Notes under the pieces: model-generated
What the model was told of the DNA's origin: nothing
The model's input: the letters and a program-made list of their open reading frames with translations, nothing else
Database searches by the model: none
Shown here: positions 7,317-15,090 of the stretch, one piece after another
Layout: each line of letters starts with the position of its first letter
Numbering within the stretch: the stretch's first letter is position 1
Assembly (NCBI GenBank): GCA_947178195.1
Contig: CAMWXM010000031.1
Span: 1-16,839 of the forward strand
Reading direction: 5' to 3'
Source of the DNA: an uncultured Ruminococcus sp.
GTDB taxonomy: Bacteria > Bacillota > Clostridia > Oscillospirales > Ruminococcaceae
DNA length: 16,839 nucleotides
Made by a program: the position numbers and the translations under genes

Positions 7317-7367
7317 GATGTGGAAAATACGGGCAAGCTGCTTGCGGAGTATATAAAGCAATGCTGA
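7317..7367 (+). pseudogene. 3' end of an M42 peptidase gene (A-like) with intact stop
   Basis: Reads DVENTGKLLAEYIKQC then TGA (7365-7367). The first 42 bases match peptidase A at 5989-6030. This probably shows the original C-terminus of the A-type peptidase. The stop overlaps GAGGTGAG (7366-7373), the ribosome site of the following lipoprotein, so the M42 gene and the lipoprotein were once translationally coupled. Confidence 0.85.
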
Positions 7368-7375
7368 GGTGAGAA

Positions 7376-8314
7376 ATGAAGAAATGTAAATTGATTTTTT
7401 TATTGATAATATTTTCCTCATTATTGATTGGCTGTGAAAAATCGCCTGAAACCAAAATAAATGATACATCATCTTCAAAATCGGAATATAACGAAGGCAC
7501 TGAGAAAATTAGCAAATTGGATAAAATATTTATGGTAGATGTATATTGTAGCAATTCAGATAATGTGGATGAACAACAATGGAAAGAACAATTGTCAGAG
7601 GTGGAAAAGCAAAGCTTTGAATTGTTCAGGCTTATTGAAGATAACGCAGACGCTTTTGTAATGGACGCTTATAATTATCAACTAAATGATACACCGACAG
7701 AGCCGGAACTGTATGGCAGCCCCATATATCTGTCAAGAAATTTAAATTATCCCAGTGAGATAGATCCTGACGGACGATGCATAAGAGTAAGTAAAAATTA
7801 TTTTAAGCTTAACCCTATTGAAACGGCAGACGGCAGCGACCTTATAGAAAAAATTATATATGATGATCTGACCTTGAATCTTCTTGTACCCGAAAAATAT
7901 AAGGACATGGAAGAACTGATCATAGAAGCCTATCGTGAAAGATTTTATTCCGAAAAGATTGATACAGCCAATAATTATAACAAAGAATATGGAATTGATG
8001 AAAGACTTGAAATCCCGAAAGAAAATCTTAAAATAAATATTATTTATGTTAAAGACGGACAGAAATATTTTTCATATCTTTATAATTGTGTTGAAGATCA
8101 TGATAGGTGTATAGAAGACCCGGTAGTACAGATCTATACGTCTAATATTCATTTTAGCTATATTTACAAAATGATGATTTTTAATGTTTATTTTCCATGT
8201 GATACATATCATGAAGATGAAGCGTATGAAAAAATTCAGCCCTATATTAAACAATGTCATCTTGAAGATTTTAGTGAACGGGTTTATTCGATAGCCGGAC
8301 TTATCATTGATTGA
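7376..8314 (+). CDS. lipoprotein with DUF1430-like extracytoplasmic domain, copy 1 (312 aa)
   Basis: This is a secreted, lipid-anchored protein of unknown function. The N-terminus is a lipoprotein signal: KKCK, a hydrophobic stretch, then the lipobox LLIGC with Cys20 as the lipidated residue. After a polar linker, residues from about 95 on match the next gene closely (FVMDAYNYQ, RCIRVSKNYFK, YDDLTLNLLVPEKYK, NIIYVKDGQKYFSY, DPVVQIYTSNIH). These blocks recall, from memory, the outer domain of DUF1430 bacteriocin-associated seven-helix membrane proteins, here without any membrane-spanning part. GAGGTGAG fixes the start. It follows an M42 gene remnant directly, and a paralog lies 55 bases downstream. 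Function could be sensing, immunity or a partner of an exporter; none is shown by the sequence. Confidence 0.85.
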   Translation: MKKCKLIFLLIIFSSLLIGCEKSPETKINDTSSSKSEYNEGTEKISKLDKIFMVDVYCSNSDNVDEQQWKEQLSEVEKQSFELFRLIEDNADAFVMDAYNYQLNDTPTEPELYGSPIYLSRNLNYPSEIDPDGRCIRVSKNYFKLNPIETADGSDLIEKIIYDDLTLNLLVPEKYKDMEELIIEAYRERFYSEKIDTANNYNKEYGIDERLEIPKENLKINIIYVKDGQKYFSYLYNCVEDHDRCIEDPVVQIYTSNIHFSYIYKMMIFNVYFPCDTYHEDEAYEKIQPYIKQCHLEDFSERVYSIAGLIID

Positions 8315-8323
8315 TTTTATGAT

Positions 8324-8355
8324 GATAATGTGGAAAATAAAATATATAAAACAAT
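8324..8355 (+). pseudogene. possible second M42 3'-end scar between the lipoproteins
   Basis: GATAATGTGGAAAATA followed by TATATAAAACAAT matches the 7317-7361 M42 end (GATGTGGAAAATA ... TATATAAAGCAAT) if about 17-20 bases in the middle were lost and three inserted. It occupies the same place, just before a lipoprotein ribosome site. The match is short and AT-rich, so it is tentative. Confidence 0.4.
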
Positions 8356-8369
8356 TTTAAGGAGGTAAA

Positions 8370-9245
8370 ATGAAAAAAGCTAAGATATTTTTACTTTTAA
8401 TTATATTTCCGATATTGTTAATAGGATGTGGGGAAAGGCAAAAAAGCGAAGCAGGCGGATCAAAATGGGAAAATTGTAAAAATTTATATACGACTGTCGT
8501 ATCTGCAACTGAAGAAGATGAAGACGGAAAGAAATATCTTGATATTGCAGAGCGTAGCGTTGAACTCTTCAAGCTACTCGAGGACAATGTGGAAGCGTTT
8601 GTAATGGACGCATATAACTATCAGGACGATGACGGAGAAGGAACGCCACTATATACGCTTAACAATTTAACCTATCCTGTAGAAATTGACCCATACGGAC
8701 AATGTATAAGAGTAAGCAAAAATTATTTTAAATTTAATCCTATTGAAACGACTGAGGGCGGCTCTCCTTCAGAAAAACTTATTTACGACGATTTGACCTT
8801 AAATATACTTGTTCCTGAAAAATATAAGGATAAGGAAGATCAAATAAAAAAGGCTTATCGAGAAAACTTTTATTTTGAAAAGGTTACGGCGACAAACGAA
8901 TATAATAAAGGAGCAGGAATAACCGAAAGTCTTGATATTTCTGAAGAAGAGCTTAACGTAAATATAATTTATGTTAAGGATAATCAGAAATATTTTACTT
9001 ATCGCATTGACTGCGCAGTGCAGACAGATAATTATGTTCAAGACCCTATTGTGCAGATATATACTTCAAATATTCATTGCAATTACGCTCACAGCTTTAT
9101 GTCCCAATGGGTATATTTTCCCTGCGATAAAAGCGGAAAGGAAGAAGCCTTTGCAAAAATACAACCCTATGTTAAACAGTGCAGAGCGGAGAATAGTTTT
9201 AAAAAGGTTTATTCGGTATACGAAGAAAATTCAGTTGTGGAATAA
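8370..9245 (+). CDS. lipoprotein with DUF1430-like extracytoplasmic domain, copy 2 (291 aa)
   Basis: This is the paralog of the preceding lipoprotein, with lipobox LLIGC and Cys20. It has a shorter linker and then the same conserved blocks: FVMDAYNYQ, QCIRVSKNYFKFNPIET, YDDLTLNILVPEKYK, NIIYVKDNQKYFTY, DPIVQIYTSNIH and KIQPYVKQC. Identity is high in these blocks and low in the linker and C-terminal tail, which fits an old tandem duplication with diverging surfaces. A textbook AAGGAGGT (8359-8366) precedes the ATG. The stop is 26 bases before M42 peptidase B, so this pair keeps the lipoprotein-M42 order inferred for the whole array. Family assignment is by recalled pattern; biological role unknown. 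Confidence 0.85.
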   Translation: MKKAKIFLLLIIFPILLIGCGERQKSEAGGSKWENCKNLYTTVVSATEEDEDGKKYLDIAERSVELFKLLEDNVEAFVMDAYNYQDDDGEGTPLYTLNNLTYPVEIDPYGQCIRVSKNYFKFNPIETTEGGSPSEKLIYDDLTLNILVPEKYKDKEDQIKKAYRENFYFEKVTATNEYNKGAGITESLDISEEELNVNIIYVKDNQKYFTYRIDCAVQTDNYVQDPIVQIYTSNIHCNYAHSFMSQWVYFPCDKSGKEEAFAKIQPYVKQCRAENSFKKVYSVYEENSVVE

Positions 9246-9271
9246 AGCTTAGAAAATAAGGAGTTTTTTAT

Positions 9272-10291
9272 ATGTTTGATAATCTGAAAAAATTGTGTCT
9301 GCTTTGCGGCACATCAGGCAATGAGGAAAAAATCCGGGAATATATTATTTCCCAAATCAAAGGGCATTGTGAATACAATATTGATCCTCTGGGTAATATA
9401 ATTGCCTTTAAAAAGGGAAAAAATATTCCCAAAAATAAAGTAATGCTTGACGCTCACATGGACGAGGTAGCTCTTATCGTAACATCTGTTCAGAGCGACG
9501 GCACTCTTACCATAGACGCCGTAGGAGGCGTAGATCCGTCTGTGATAATAGGCAGACAGGTGGTCATAGGGGATAAAAAGCTTCCTGCCGTTATAGGATC
9601 CAAGGCGGTTCATAAGCTTTCAAAATCCGAACGTGAAAAAAAGCCTGAGATTGGCAGTCTTTATGTGGATTTTGGCGCAACTGATAAATCAGAAGCGGAA
9701 AAATACGTAAAGCCAGGGGATATTGTTTATTTTGCTTCTGAGTATGTGGAATTCGGCGACGGAATGATAAAGTCAAAAGCCATAGACGATCGATTTGGCT
9801 GTGCGCTTTTAATTGAGCTTATAAAATCGGAGCTTAAATACGACGCTTATTTTACCTTTACTGTTCAGGAGGAGATAGGTCTCAGGGGAGCAAAAACTGC
9901 AGCCTTTACCGTTGCTCCGGATTTCGCTATAGTATGCGAAACCACTACCGCTTCCGATATAGAGGGTACGCCGGAAAGCCAGAAGGTGTGCAGACTGGGA
10001 AACGGTGCAGTGATTTCATTTATGGACAGAAGCTCCGTTTACGACAGAGAGCTTTTTAACGTTGCCTTTGAAATAGCGGTGGATAAAAAAATAAAATGCC
10101 AGGCGAAAACCAAAATTGCTGGCGGAAACAACGGCGGAGCAATTCATATTTCAGGCAAGGGTATCAGAACTATTGCCGTATCCGCTCCGTGCAGATACCT
10201 TCATTCCCCCTCCTGCGTTGTAAAAAAGGACGACCTTAATGCATGCTTTGAAATGACAAGGGAGCTTTATGAAAAGGCGGCAGTATTATGA
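9272..10291 (+). CDS. M42 family metallopeptidase B (339 aa)
   Basis: This is a second M42 dinuclear aminopeptidase, clearly distinct from peptidase A. Ligands seen are His62 in LDAHMDEVA, Asp172 in AIDDRFG, Glu200-Glu201 in VQEEIGLRG and His311 in YLHSP. Where peptidase A has Asp227 as a metal ligand, this protein has Glu223 (VCETTTASDI); Glu is acceptable as a ligand and may mark a subfamily. Length is typical (340-360). AAGGAG at 9258-9263 fixes the start. The 3' end overlaps the GNAT gene by ATGA (10288-10291), implying coupling. M42 enzymes usually form dodecameric TET particles that trim peptides in the cytoplasm. Two subtypes in one locus may form mixed or separate particles with different residue preference. 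Confidence 0.93.
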   Translation: MFDNLKKLCLLCGTSGNEEKIREYIISQIKGHCEYNIDPLGNIIAFKKGKNIPKNKVMLDAHMDEVALIVTSVQSDGTLTIDAVGGVDPSVIIGRQVVIGDKKLPAVIGSKAVHKLSKSEREKKPEIGSLYVDFGATDKSEAEKYVKPGDIVYFASEYVEFGDGMIKSKAIDDRFGCALLIELIKSELKYDAYFTFTVQEEIGLRGAKTAAFTVAPDFAIVCETTTASDIEGTPESQKVCRLGNGAVISFMDRSSVYDRELFNVAFEIAVDKKIKCQAKTKIAGGNNGGAIHISGKGIRTIAVSAPCRYLHSPSCVVKKDDLNACFEMTRELYEKAAVL

Positions 10292-11070
10292 TAAGGTATG
10301 TTGATGACAGGAGTATAATAAACATCCCGAAGCTTTGCAAAAGCTGCTGTGGAAGAAGAATTTTAAGCTATCTTAACGCTTACGGTACTGACTATGACTT
10401 CTGTCGGTTTTATGTAAGCGATGAAAATGGTATAATGTTGCTGATAAATTCCACGCTGCTCATAGAGGGCAGCGGATTTGACAGCAGCGAATTAAAGGCA
10501 TTTATTCAAATGAACCTGCCTTTCAGAATTGAGGGCGATCAAACGGCGATAGAAAGCCTTTACAATATGGAGGGCTATCATAAACTTCATAGGACATGTT
10601 TTAAGCTTTGCGCCGATGAAAATACTGTTATAGACGAAAACGATATTAATTATGAACCGATTTTGGACGATGTTTACGGCATACTTTCCGAGGGCTTTCC
10701 AAATCTTCTGGATTATTCTGTCTGGCTTGCTGACACATCTCACCGTATACGTCACGGCATAAGCCGGGTCTTTACTTATAAAAATTCCACCACAGCTTCC
10801 ATAGTCTACGATATTGACGACTGTGTATTGGTAGGGCAGGTTGCCACAAAAATTTCGTCAAGGGGAAGCGGATATGCCCGGGCATTTTTAAAATGGCTTG
10901 CCACGTACCTTGAAAAACAAAATAAAACGGCGTTTTTAAACGCCCTGGATACTCGTGAAAGCTTTTACCGTGAAATAGGATTTAAAGCCTATAACAGCGA
11001 ATATGTACTGGAAAGAATTGACAATAAAAATGAAAGCGCAGTGAAAGGAATGCTGAATGCAAATGACTGA
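10288..11070 (+). CDS. GNAT family N-acetyltransferase (260 aa)
   Basis: The C-terminal half (about residues 140-240) carries a GNAT fold signature: the beta4 strand VLVGQVATKIS (180-190), the acyl-CoA loop RGSGYA (192-197) in place of QxxGxG/A, helix alpha3 following it, and FYREIGFKAY (227-236), the usual last-strand motif. The N-terminal half (1-135) has no clear motif and may be a degenerate second acetyltransferase fold, as occurs in tandem GNAT proteins. It is coupled to peptidase B by a 4-base overlap and to the next gene by a 14-base overlap. The substrate is unknown; peptides or amino acids would suit the neighbours, but that is a guess. Confidence 0.8.
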   Translation: MIRYVDDRSIINIPKLCKSCCGRRILSYLNAYGTDYDFCRFYVSDENGIMLLINSTLLIEGSGFDSSELKAFIQMNLPFRIEGDQTAIESLYNMEGYHKLHRTCFKLCADENTVIDENDINYEPILDDVYGILSEGFPNLLDYSVWLADTSHRIRHGISRVFTYKNSTTASIVYDIDDCVLVGQVATKISSRGSGYARAFLKWLATYLEKQNKTAFLNALDTRESFYREIGFKAYNSEYVLERIDNKNESAVKGMLNAND

Positions 11071-12328
11071 TAATTTTTTTGGATTTGATGAAAAAATACT
11101 TAAACTGGCAGAAGAAGCAGAGGCTGCCTGTTGCTTTAAAAAAATTGACGAAATAAAGGAATATAATTCCTCAAAGGTGCTCTCGGCATTTATGGAAAAT
11201 CGTGTCAGCGAGCAGTGCTTTTACGGAAGCTCAGGCTATGGTTACGGAGATGTGGGAAGAGATGTTCTCGACAGCGTTTACGCTAAAGTTTTCGGCACTG
11301 AGGACGCTCTGGTAAGACATAATTTTGTTTCGGGAACTCACGCTTTATCTACCGCTTTATGGGGAATTCTCCGCACGGGAGATAAGATAGTTTCTGTAAC
11401 AGGTGCACCCTACGATACACTTGAAGAAGTCATTGGACTTAAAGGACAAAAAGGAAATGGCTCGCTTATTGATTACGGAATTGAATATGAACAGGTTGAT
11501 CTGCAAGAGAACGGTTCTCCCGACCTGAACGCAATTTCAGAAAAGGTAAAGACTGCGAAGGCTGCCTATATACAGCGTTCGAGAGGTTATTCACTACGTC
11601 CTGCACTTACTATTGAGGATATAGAGGAAATCTGCAAATGCGCAAAAAAAGCAAATCCCGATATAATAATAATGGTTGATAACTGCTACGGCGAATTTGT
11701 AGATATCAAAGAGCCTACCGAAGTTGGAGCTGATCTTATTATAGGCTCACTGATAAAAAATCCTGGCGGCGGTATTGCCAGAACAGGCGGCTATATTGCA
11801 GGACGTAAGGATTTAGTAGAGCTTTGTTCCTATCGCCTGACATGTGTGGGCATGGGCAAGGAGGTAGGCTGCACTCTGAGTCAGAACAGAGAAATGTTTT
11901 TAGGTTTTTTTATGTCCCCGGAAATAGTGGCAAACGCTGTTAAAACTGCCGATTTTGCAGCGGCGGTATTTTCAAAGCTTGGCTTTGAAAGCTTCCCTGC
12001 AAAAAATGAAAAAAGAAGCGACATCATAACGGCGATAAAGCTTAGCAATCCTGAATTGCTTAAAGCTTTTTGCTGCGGGATCCAGAAAGGCTCTCCGATA
12101 GATTCCTTTGTAACGCCTGAACCGTGGGACATGCCCGGATATGACAGTCAGGTCATTATGGCAGCCGGAGCTTTTACAATGGGAGCTTCCATAGAACTTT
12201 CCGCCGATGCACCTTTAAGAGAGCCTTATGCTGTGTGGATGCAGGGTGGAATTACCTATTCAAGTGGTAAAACAGGAGTTTTGCTTGCAATTAAGGAAAT
12301 GGCTGATAAGGGGCTTGTTAAACTTTAA
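11057..12328 (+). CDS. PLP-dependent methionine gamma-lyase family protein ('aluminium resistance' family, 423 aa)
   Basis: The sequence matches the Pfam Met_gamma_lyase family, long annotated as aluminium resistance protein, related to cystathionine/methionine lyases of fold type I. Visible features are GYGYGDVGRD (60-69), SGTHALSTALWG (92-103) which would hold the PLP phosphate, Asp208 in MVDNCYGEF contacting the pyridine nitrogen, and the presumed Schiff-base Lys234 in GSLIKNPGGG. FVTPEPWDMPGYDSQVIMA near residue 350 is a family block. Length is normal. AAAGGA (11044-11049) inside the GNAT gene fixes the start. It may cleave sulfur amino acids; the true substrate in this family is poorly established. 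It directly precedes trmB, separated by 14 bases. Confidence 0.9.
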   Translation: MQMTDNFFGFDEKILKLAEEAEAACCFKKIDEIKEYNSSKVLSAFMENRVSEQCFYGSSGYGYGDVGRDVLDSVYAKVFGTEDALVRHNFVSGTHALSTALWGILRTGDKIVSVTGAPYDTLEEVIGLKGQKGNGSLIDYGIEYEQVDLQENGSPDLNAISEKVKTAKAAYIQRSRGYSLRPALTIEDIEEICKCAKKANPDIIIMVDNCYGEFVDIKEPTEVGADLIIGSLIKNPGGGIARTGGYIAGRKDLVELCSYRLTCVGMGKEVGCTLSQNREMFLGFFMSPEIVANAVKTADFAAAVFSKLGFESFPAKNEKRSDIITAIKLSNPELLKAFCCGIQKGSPIDSFVTPEPWDMPGYDSQVIMAAGAFTMGASIELSADAPLREPYAVWMQGGITYSSGKTGVLLAIKEMADKGLVKL

Positions 12329-12342
12329 GGAGATGTTTTTAT

Positions 12343-12996
12343 ATGAGGATCAGATGTAAACCCTGGGCAAAGCCGGAGCTGGACGCCTGTGATTTTTGCA
12401 TTAATGAACCGGATAAATTAAAGGGCAAATGGAAAAATGAATTTGCAGATAATAAGCCCATATATCTGGAGCTTGGCTGCGGAAAGGGCGGATTTATATC
12501 TCAGGTTGCGCCGGATAATTTAGATGTAAACTTCATAGCTGTGGATATAAAAAATGAAATGCTTGTTCTTGCAAAAAGAAAGCTTGAACAAGCATATCAC
12601 GAAAAAAATCTTGATATGGATAATGTAAGAATTTTCATAAAAAATATTGAGCAGATAGAAAATGTTTTTGATGAAAACGACTCCATCAAAAGAATTTACA
12701 TAAATTTCTGTAATCCATGGCCTAAGTCAAAGCATAAAAAAAGACGGCTTACTCATTTTCGTCAGCTGATGAAATACAGAACCTTTTTAAAAGGAGATAT
12801 TTATTTTAAAACAGACGATGATGAGCTTTTTGAAGAATCTTTTGAATATTTTGAACAGTCAGGCTATAAAATAAAATATAAAACCTATGATTTGCACGAA
12901 AGCGATTACAATGGTAAAAATTACCTGACAGAGCATGAAAAAATGTTTATGGAACAAGGGAAAAAAATAAAATTTCTCATTGCTGAGGCAGTGTGA
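12343..12996 (+). CDS. trmB: tRNA (guanine-N7-)-methyltransferase TrmB (217 aa)
   Basis: TrmB makes m7G46 in the variable loop of tRNA using S-adenosylmethionine. The SAM-binding motif LELGCGKGGF is at residues 42-51, AVDIKNEML follows at about 66-74, and the tRNA-binding/catalytic block NPWPKSKHKKRRLTH is at 124-138 (the family norm has PDPWPKKRHHKRRL, so Asn replaces the first Asp of that block). FKTDDDELFEESFE (155-168) is the usual C-terminal motif. Size is standard. AAGGAG at 12327-12332 overlaps the preceding stop. Nineteen bases separate it from the GH59-like gene, so these are probably cotranscribed. Confidence 0.93.
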   Translation: MRIRCKPWAKPELDACDFCINEPDKLKGKWKNEFADNKPIYLELGCGKGGFISQVAPDNLDVNFIAVDIKNEMLVLAKRKLEQAYHEKNLDMDNVRIFIKNIEQIENVFDENDSIKRIYINFCNPWPKSKHKKRRLTHFRQLMKYRTFLKGDIYFKTDDDELFEESFEYFEQSGYKIKYKTYDLHESDYNGKNYLTEHEKMFMEQGKKIKFLIAEAV

Positions 12997-13015
12997 CTAA
13001 AAGCGGAGGCGGCAA

Positions 13016-14971
13016 ATGAACGATATTTACAAGGATATAGTTATAGACGGAAAGCTTGATATGGGAAATTTTCGGGGAATCGGTCTTACGATAGATAAAA
13101 ATATTCTCCGCAGGCTTATGGTTTACAAAGCAAAATTTCCTGCTGACTATAAAAGAATAAACGAGCTTCTTTTCAGAAAAAAAAGCGGAATGGGTTTTTC
13201 TCATCTGAAATTTGAAACCGATCACGAAAGAGCAATAGATTATGCGGCGGATATTATGCAGATAAATCCTGAGATAACGACTGAAAGCACAGATGACCAA
13301 TGTGAAAAATTATCATGTATTTACCCTGAATATGCAGCAGCGGCTGACGGAAACGGACTTAAAGGCAGCGGTTCGATAACTGAAACAGTACAAAAAATTA
13401 TCGGCGGCAAATATTCTATAGTGTATTTTAGCGGCGGCTCCGTATTGGACACTAAAGGTATCTGGTCGGGAGATTTTGAAATATCTTCGCTTATCTGGAG
13501 TATGGCGCACATAACCTGTTTTTCCGATAACGGCTGGAAATATTCCGACTGCGACGGAGATAACGATCATATGTCTCTCTCATCGAAAAACGGAGATTAT
13601 TCAGTGGTATTCGTTAATACTTCATTAAAACCGAGAAAGTATAATCTTTGTATAAAGTCCCTGGCAAAAGCGGGAGACGCTGTTCATTGTGTTGAAACAA
13701 AAGGACCGGAAAACAACAGAGATTTCAGCGGCAACTGGTTCAGGGTGGTCGATAAAATACTGCCATGCAGAAAGGATCATGGATATTGCTATAACGTTGA
13801 GGTAAAGCCTTTTTCGGTGATGACCTGTACTACCGCTTCTATTAACGAAATAAACGGCATAGATACCTTTGAAGTTTCAAATGGAAATAACCTTCCGGCT
13901 AAGCTTCCTTATATTCTGGAATCGGAGGAAGGGCTCTTGCCTTTATGGGATATTTCAGGAGATTTTGAAGAATACTGCGAAAATGAAAAGACTTTTATTG
14001 AACAGACTCAGGTTTATGAAAACATTTCTGCCGGAAAATCCGCATGCTCAATATTCGGTAACGAGCTTTTGTGTAATTACCATCTGACGGCATTTGCTGA
14101 ATTTGCAGACGATAATAAGGATAATTTTGTGGGTATAGGTATATGCTGCGACAAAAATGGCGAAATAGGCTATGGGATAAAAATTTATCCCGATGATAAA
14201 TATGAAATAATAAAATCCGGAGAGATCGAGGAAACAAATAATTCTTATAAAATATCTGTTTTATTTCCAAACTGCCTTGAAATAATCATTAATCAAAAAA
14301 ATATTATATATAAAATAAACGGAGAGGTTTTATACAGCAGCGACATCGGCGAAACTCCTTGTGCATTTTCGGGATATGGAGCGATTTTGAGTGCATATAG
14401 AAAAAATATCTTTAGCGGAGTTAAAATAGAACAGAATGAAAAGGATTTTTCTTTCTGCAATAGCTTCGATTGCTTATGCGGCGATTTTGAATATACGGAA
14501 GGTTGGATAAAAAATGGAAACGCAGACGAGGAATTTACTTACAGAACAAGCGTTAATACGGACAAGAAAAATCAATCCTTTGAATTTGAATTTATAGGGG
14601 AGAGAGTTGCGCTTTTCGGAATATCAGATGATCTTCGGGTTAAAATTGAAATTGACAGGGCAATTGTCAAAGCCGGAAATATTGAAAAATGCGATAATAT
14701 CAACAATGCATTTTTCATTGCCGAAAATCTTGAAAACACAGTCCATATCTTAAAGCTTACTCTTTTATCGGGAAGCTTGAAATTTGACAGGGCACAGGTA
14801 TATATTTCGGGTTCTTCTAACTTGCAGACGACAGCTATTGAAGTCTGTCATAATCGCAGATCAAAAGAAAAGACTCTTAAAAAGAGCACTCTTTTACTGG
14901 GCGCAGGACTTGCAGCGGCAGGAGCTGGGGCATTTTTGCTGAGAAAAAAATTTAAAAATAAGAAGAAATGA
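13016..14971 (+). CDS. degenerate GH59 (galactosylceramidase)-like protein with C-terminal membrane anchor (651 aa)
   Basis: Parts of this protein line up with galactosylceramidase (GH59). Residues 16-67 (FRGIG, then INELLFRKKSGMGFSHLKFE) match the family's FDGIG...ILDYLFKPNFGASL.ILKVE start. Residues 120-180, with IWSGDFEISSLIWSMAHIT and CFSDNGWKY, match its PWSGHYVVESPVWVSAHTT region. Residues about 260-470 follow its beta-sandwich and lectin-like part. Between residues 90 and 105 roughly 120 residues of the barrel, including the WNE acid/base Glu, are missing; Glu105 might be the leftover nucleophile. Residues 484-600 look like an extra beta-rich sugar-binding domain. There is no signal peptide, yet residues 625-643 form a hydrophobic helix followed by KKFKNKKK. 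There is no LPxTG. It is likely a pseudoenzyme, possibly cytoplasmic and tail-anchored. GGAGG fixes the start. Confidence 0.7.
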   Translation: MNDIYKDIVIDGKLDMGNFRGIGLTIDKNILRRLMVYKAKFPADYKRINELLFRKKSGMGFSHLKFETDHERAIDYAADIMQINPEITTESTDDQCEKLSCIYPEYAAAADGNGLKGSGSITETVQKIIGGKYSIVYFSGGSVLDTKGIWSGDFEISSLIWSMAHITCFSDNGWKYSDCDGDNDHMSLSSKNGDYSVVFVNTSLKPRKYNLCIKSLAKAGDAVHCVETKGPENNRDFSGNWFRVVDKILPCRKDHGYCYNVEVKPFSVMTCTTASINEINGIDTFEVSNGNNLPAKLPYILESEEGLLPLWDISGDFEEYCENEKTFIEQTQVYENISAGKSACSIFGNELLCNYHLTAFAEFADDNKDNFVGIGICCDKNGEIGYGIKIYPDDKYEIIKSGEIEETNNSYKISVLFPNCLEIIINQKNIIYKINGEVLYSSDIGETPCAFSGYGAILSAYRKNIFSGVKIEQNEKDFSFCNSFDCLCGDFEYTEGWIKNGNADEEFTYRTSVNTDKKNQSFEFEFIGERVALFGISDDLRVKIEIDRAIVKAGNIEKCDNINNAFFIAENLENTVHILKLTLLSGSLKFDRAQVYISGSSNLQTTAIEVCHNRRSKEKTLKKSTLLLGAGLAAAGAGAFLLRKKFKNKKK

Positions 14972-15008
14972 TCTGAAAAAACTCGCTTTTAAGCATTTCT
15001 AAAGATTG

Positions 15009-15057
15009 CAGGTAACAGTTATATAGTTGTTTAACTATATAACTGTTACCTGTTTTT
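15009..15057. terminator. strong intrinsic terminator, perfect 20-bp stem
   Basis: Arms 15009-15028 and 15033-15052 pair perfectly around GTTT and are followed by TTTTTA on the plus strand. It ends the long plus-strand gene run. The minus-strand ispE transcript reads into the same hairpin, but only a weak T-rich tract follows on that side, so bidirectional action is possible but less certain. Confidence 0.9.
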
Positions 15058-15090
15058 ATAGTCTGAATTTTAAATTTTGTGAATTGTCCC

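Noticed and set aside
7231..7375. A small coding gene in the gap after the PurM paralog
   Set aside because: The gap consists of fragments in different frames with a frameshifting base loss; no single frame with a start spans it.
199..9245. ABC exporter and lipoproteins as one bacteriocin-immunity system
   Set aside because: They are separated by murD, a peptidase gene and a distinct promoter; nothing in the sequence links them beyond proximity.
8971..9252. Plus-strand 93-codon frame inside lipoprotein 2
   Set aside because: It is out of frame within a gene conserved with its tandem paralog; no ribosome site or motif supports it.
14900..14971. Sortase-type cell-wall anchor at the end of the GH59-like protein
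   Set aside because: The hydrophobic helix and basic tail fit, but there is no LPxTG-like motif before it and no signal peptide at the N-terminus.
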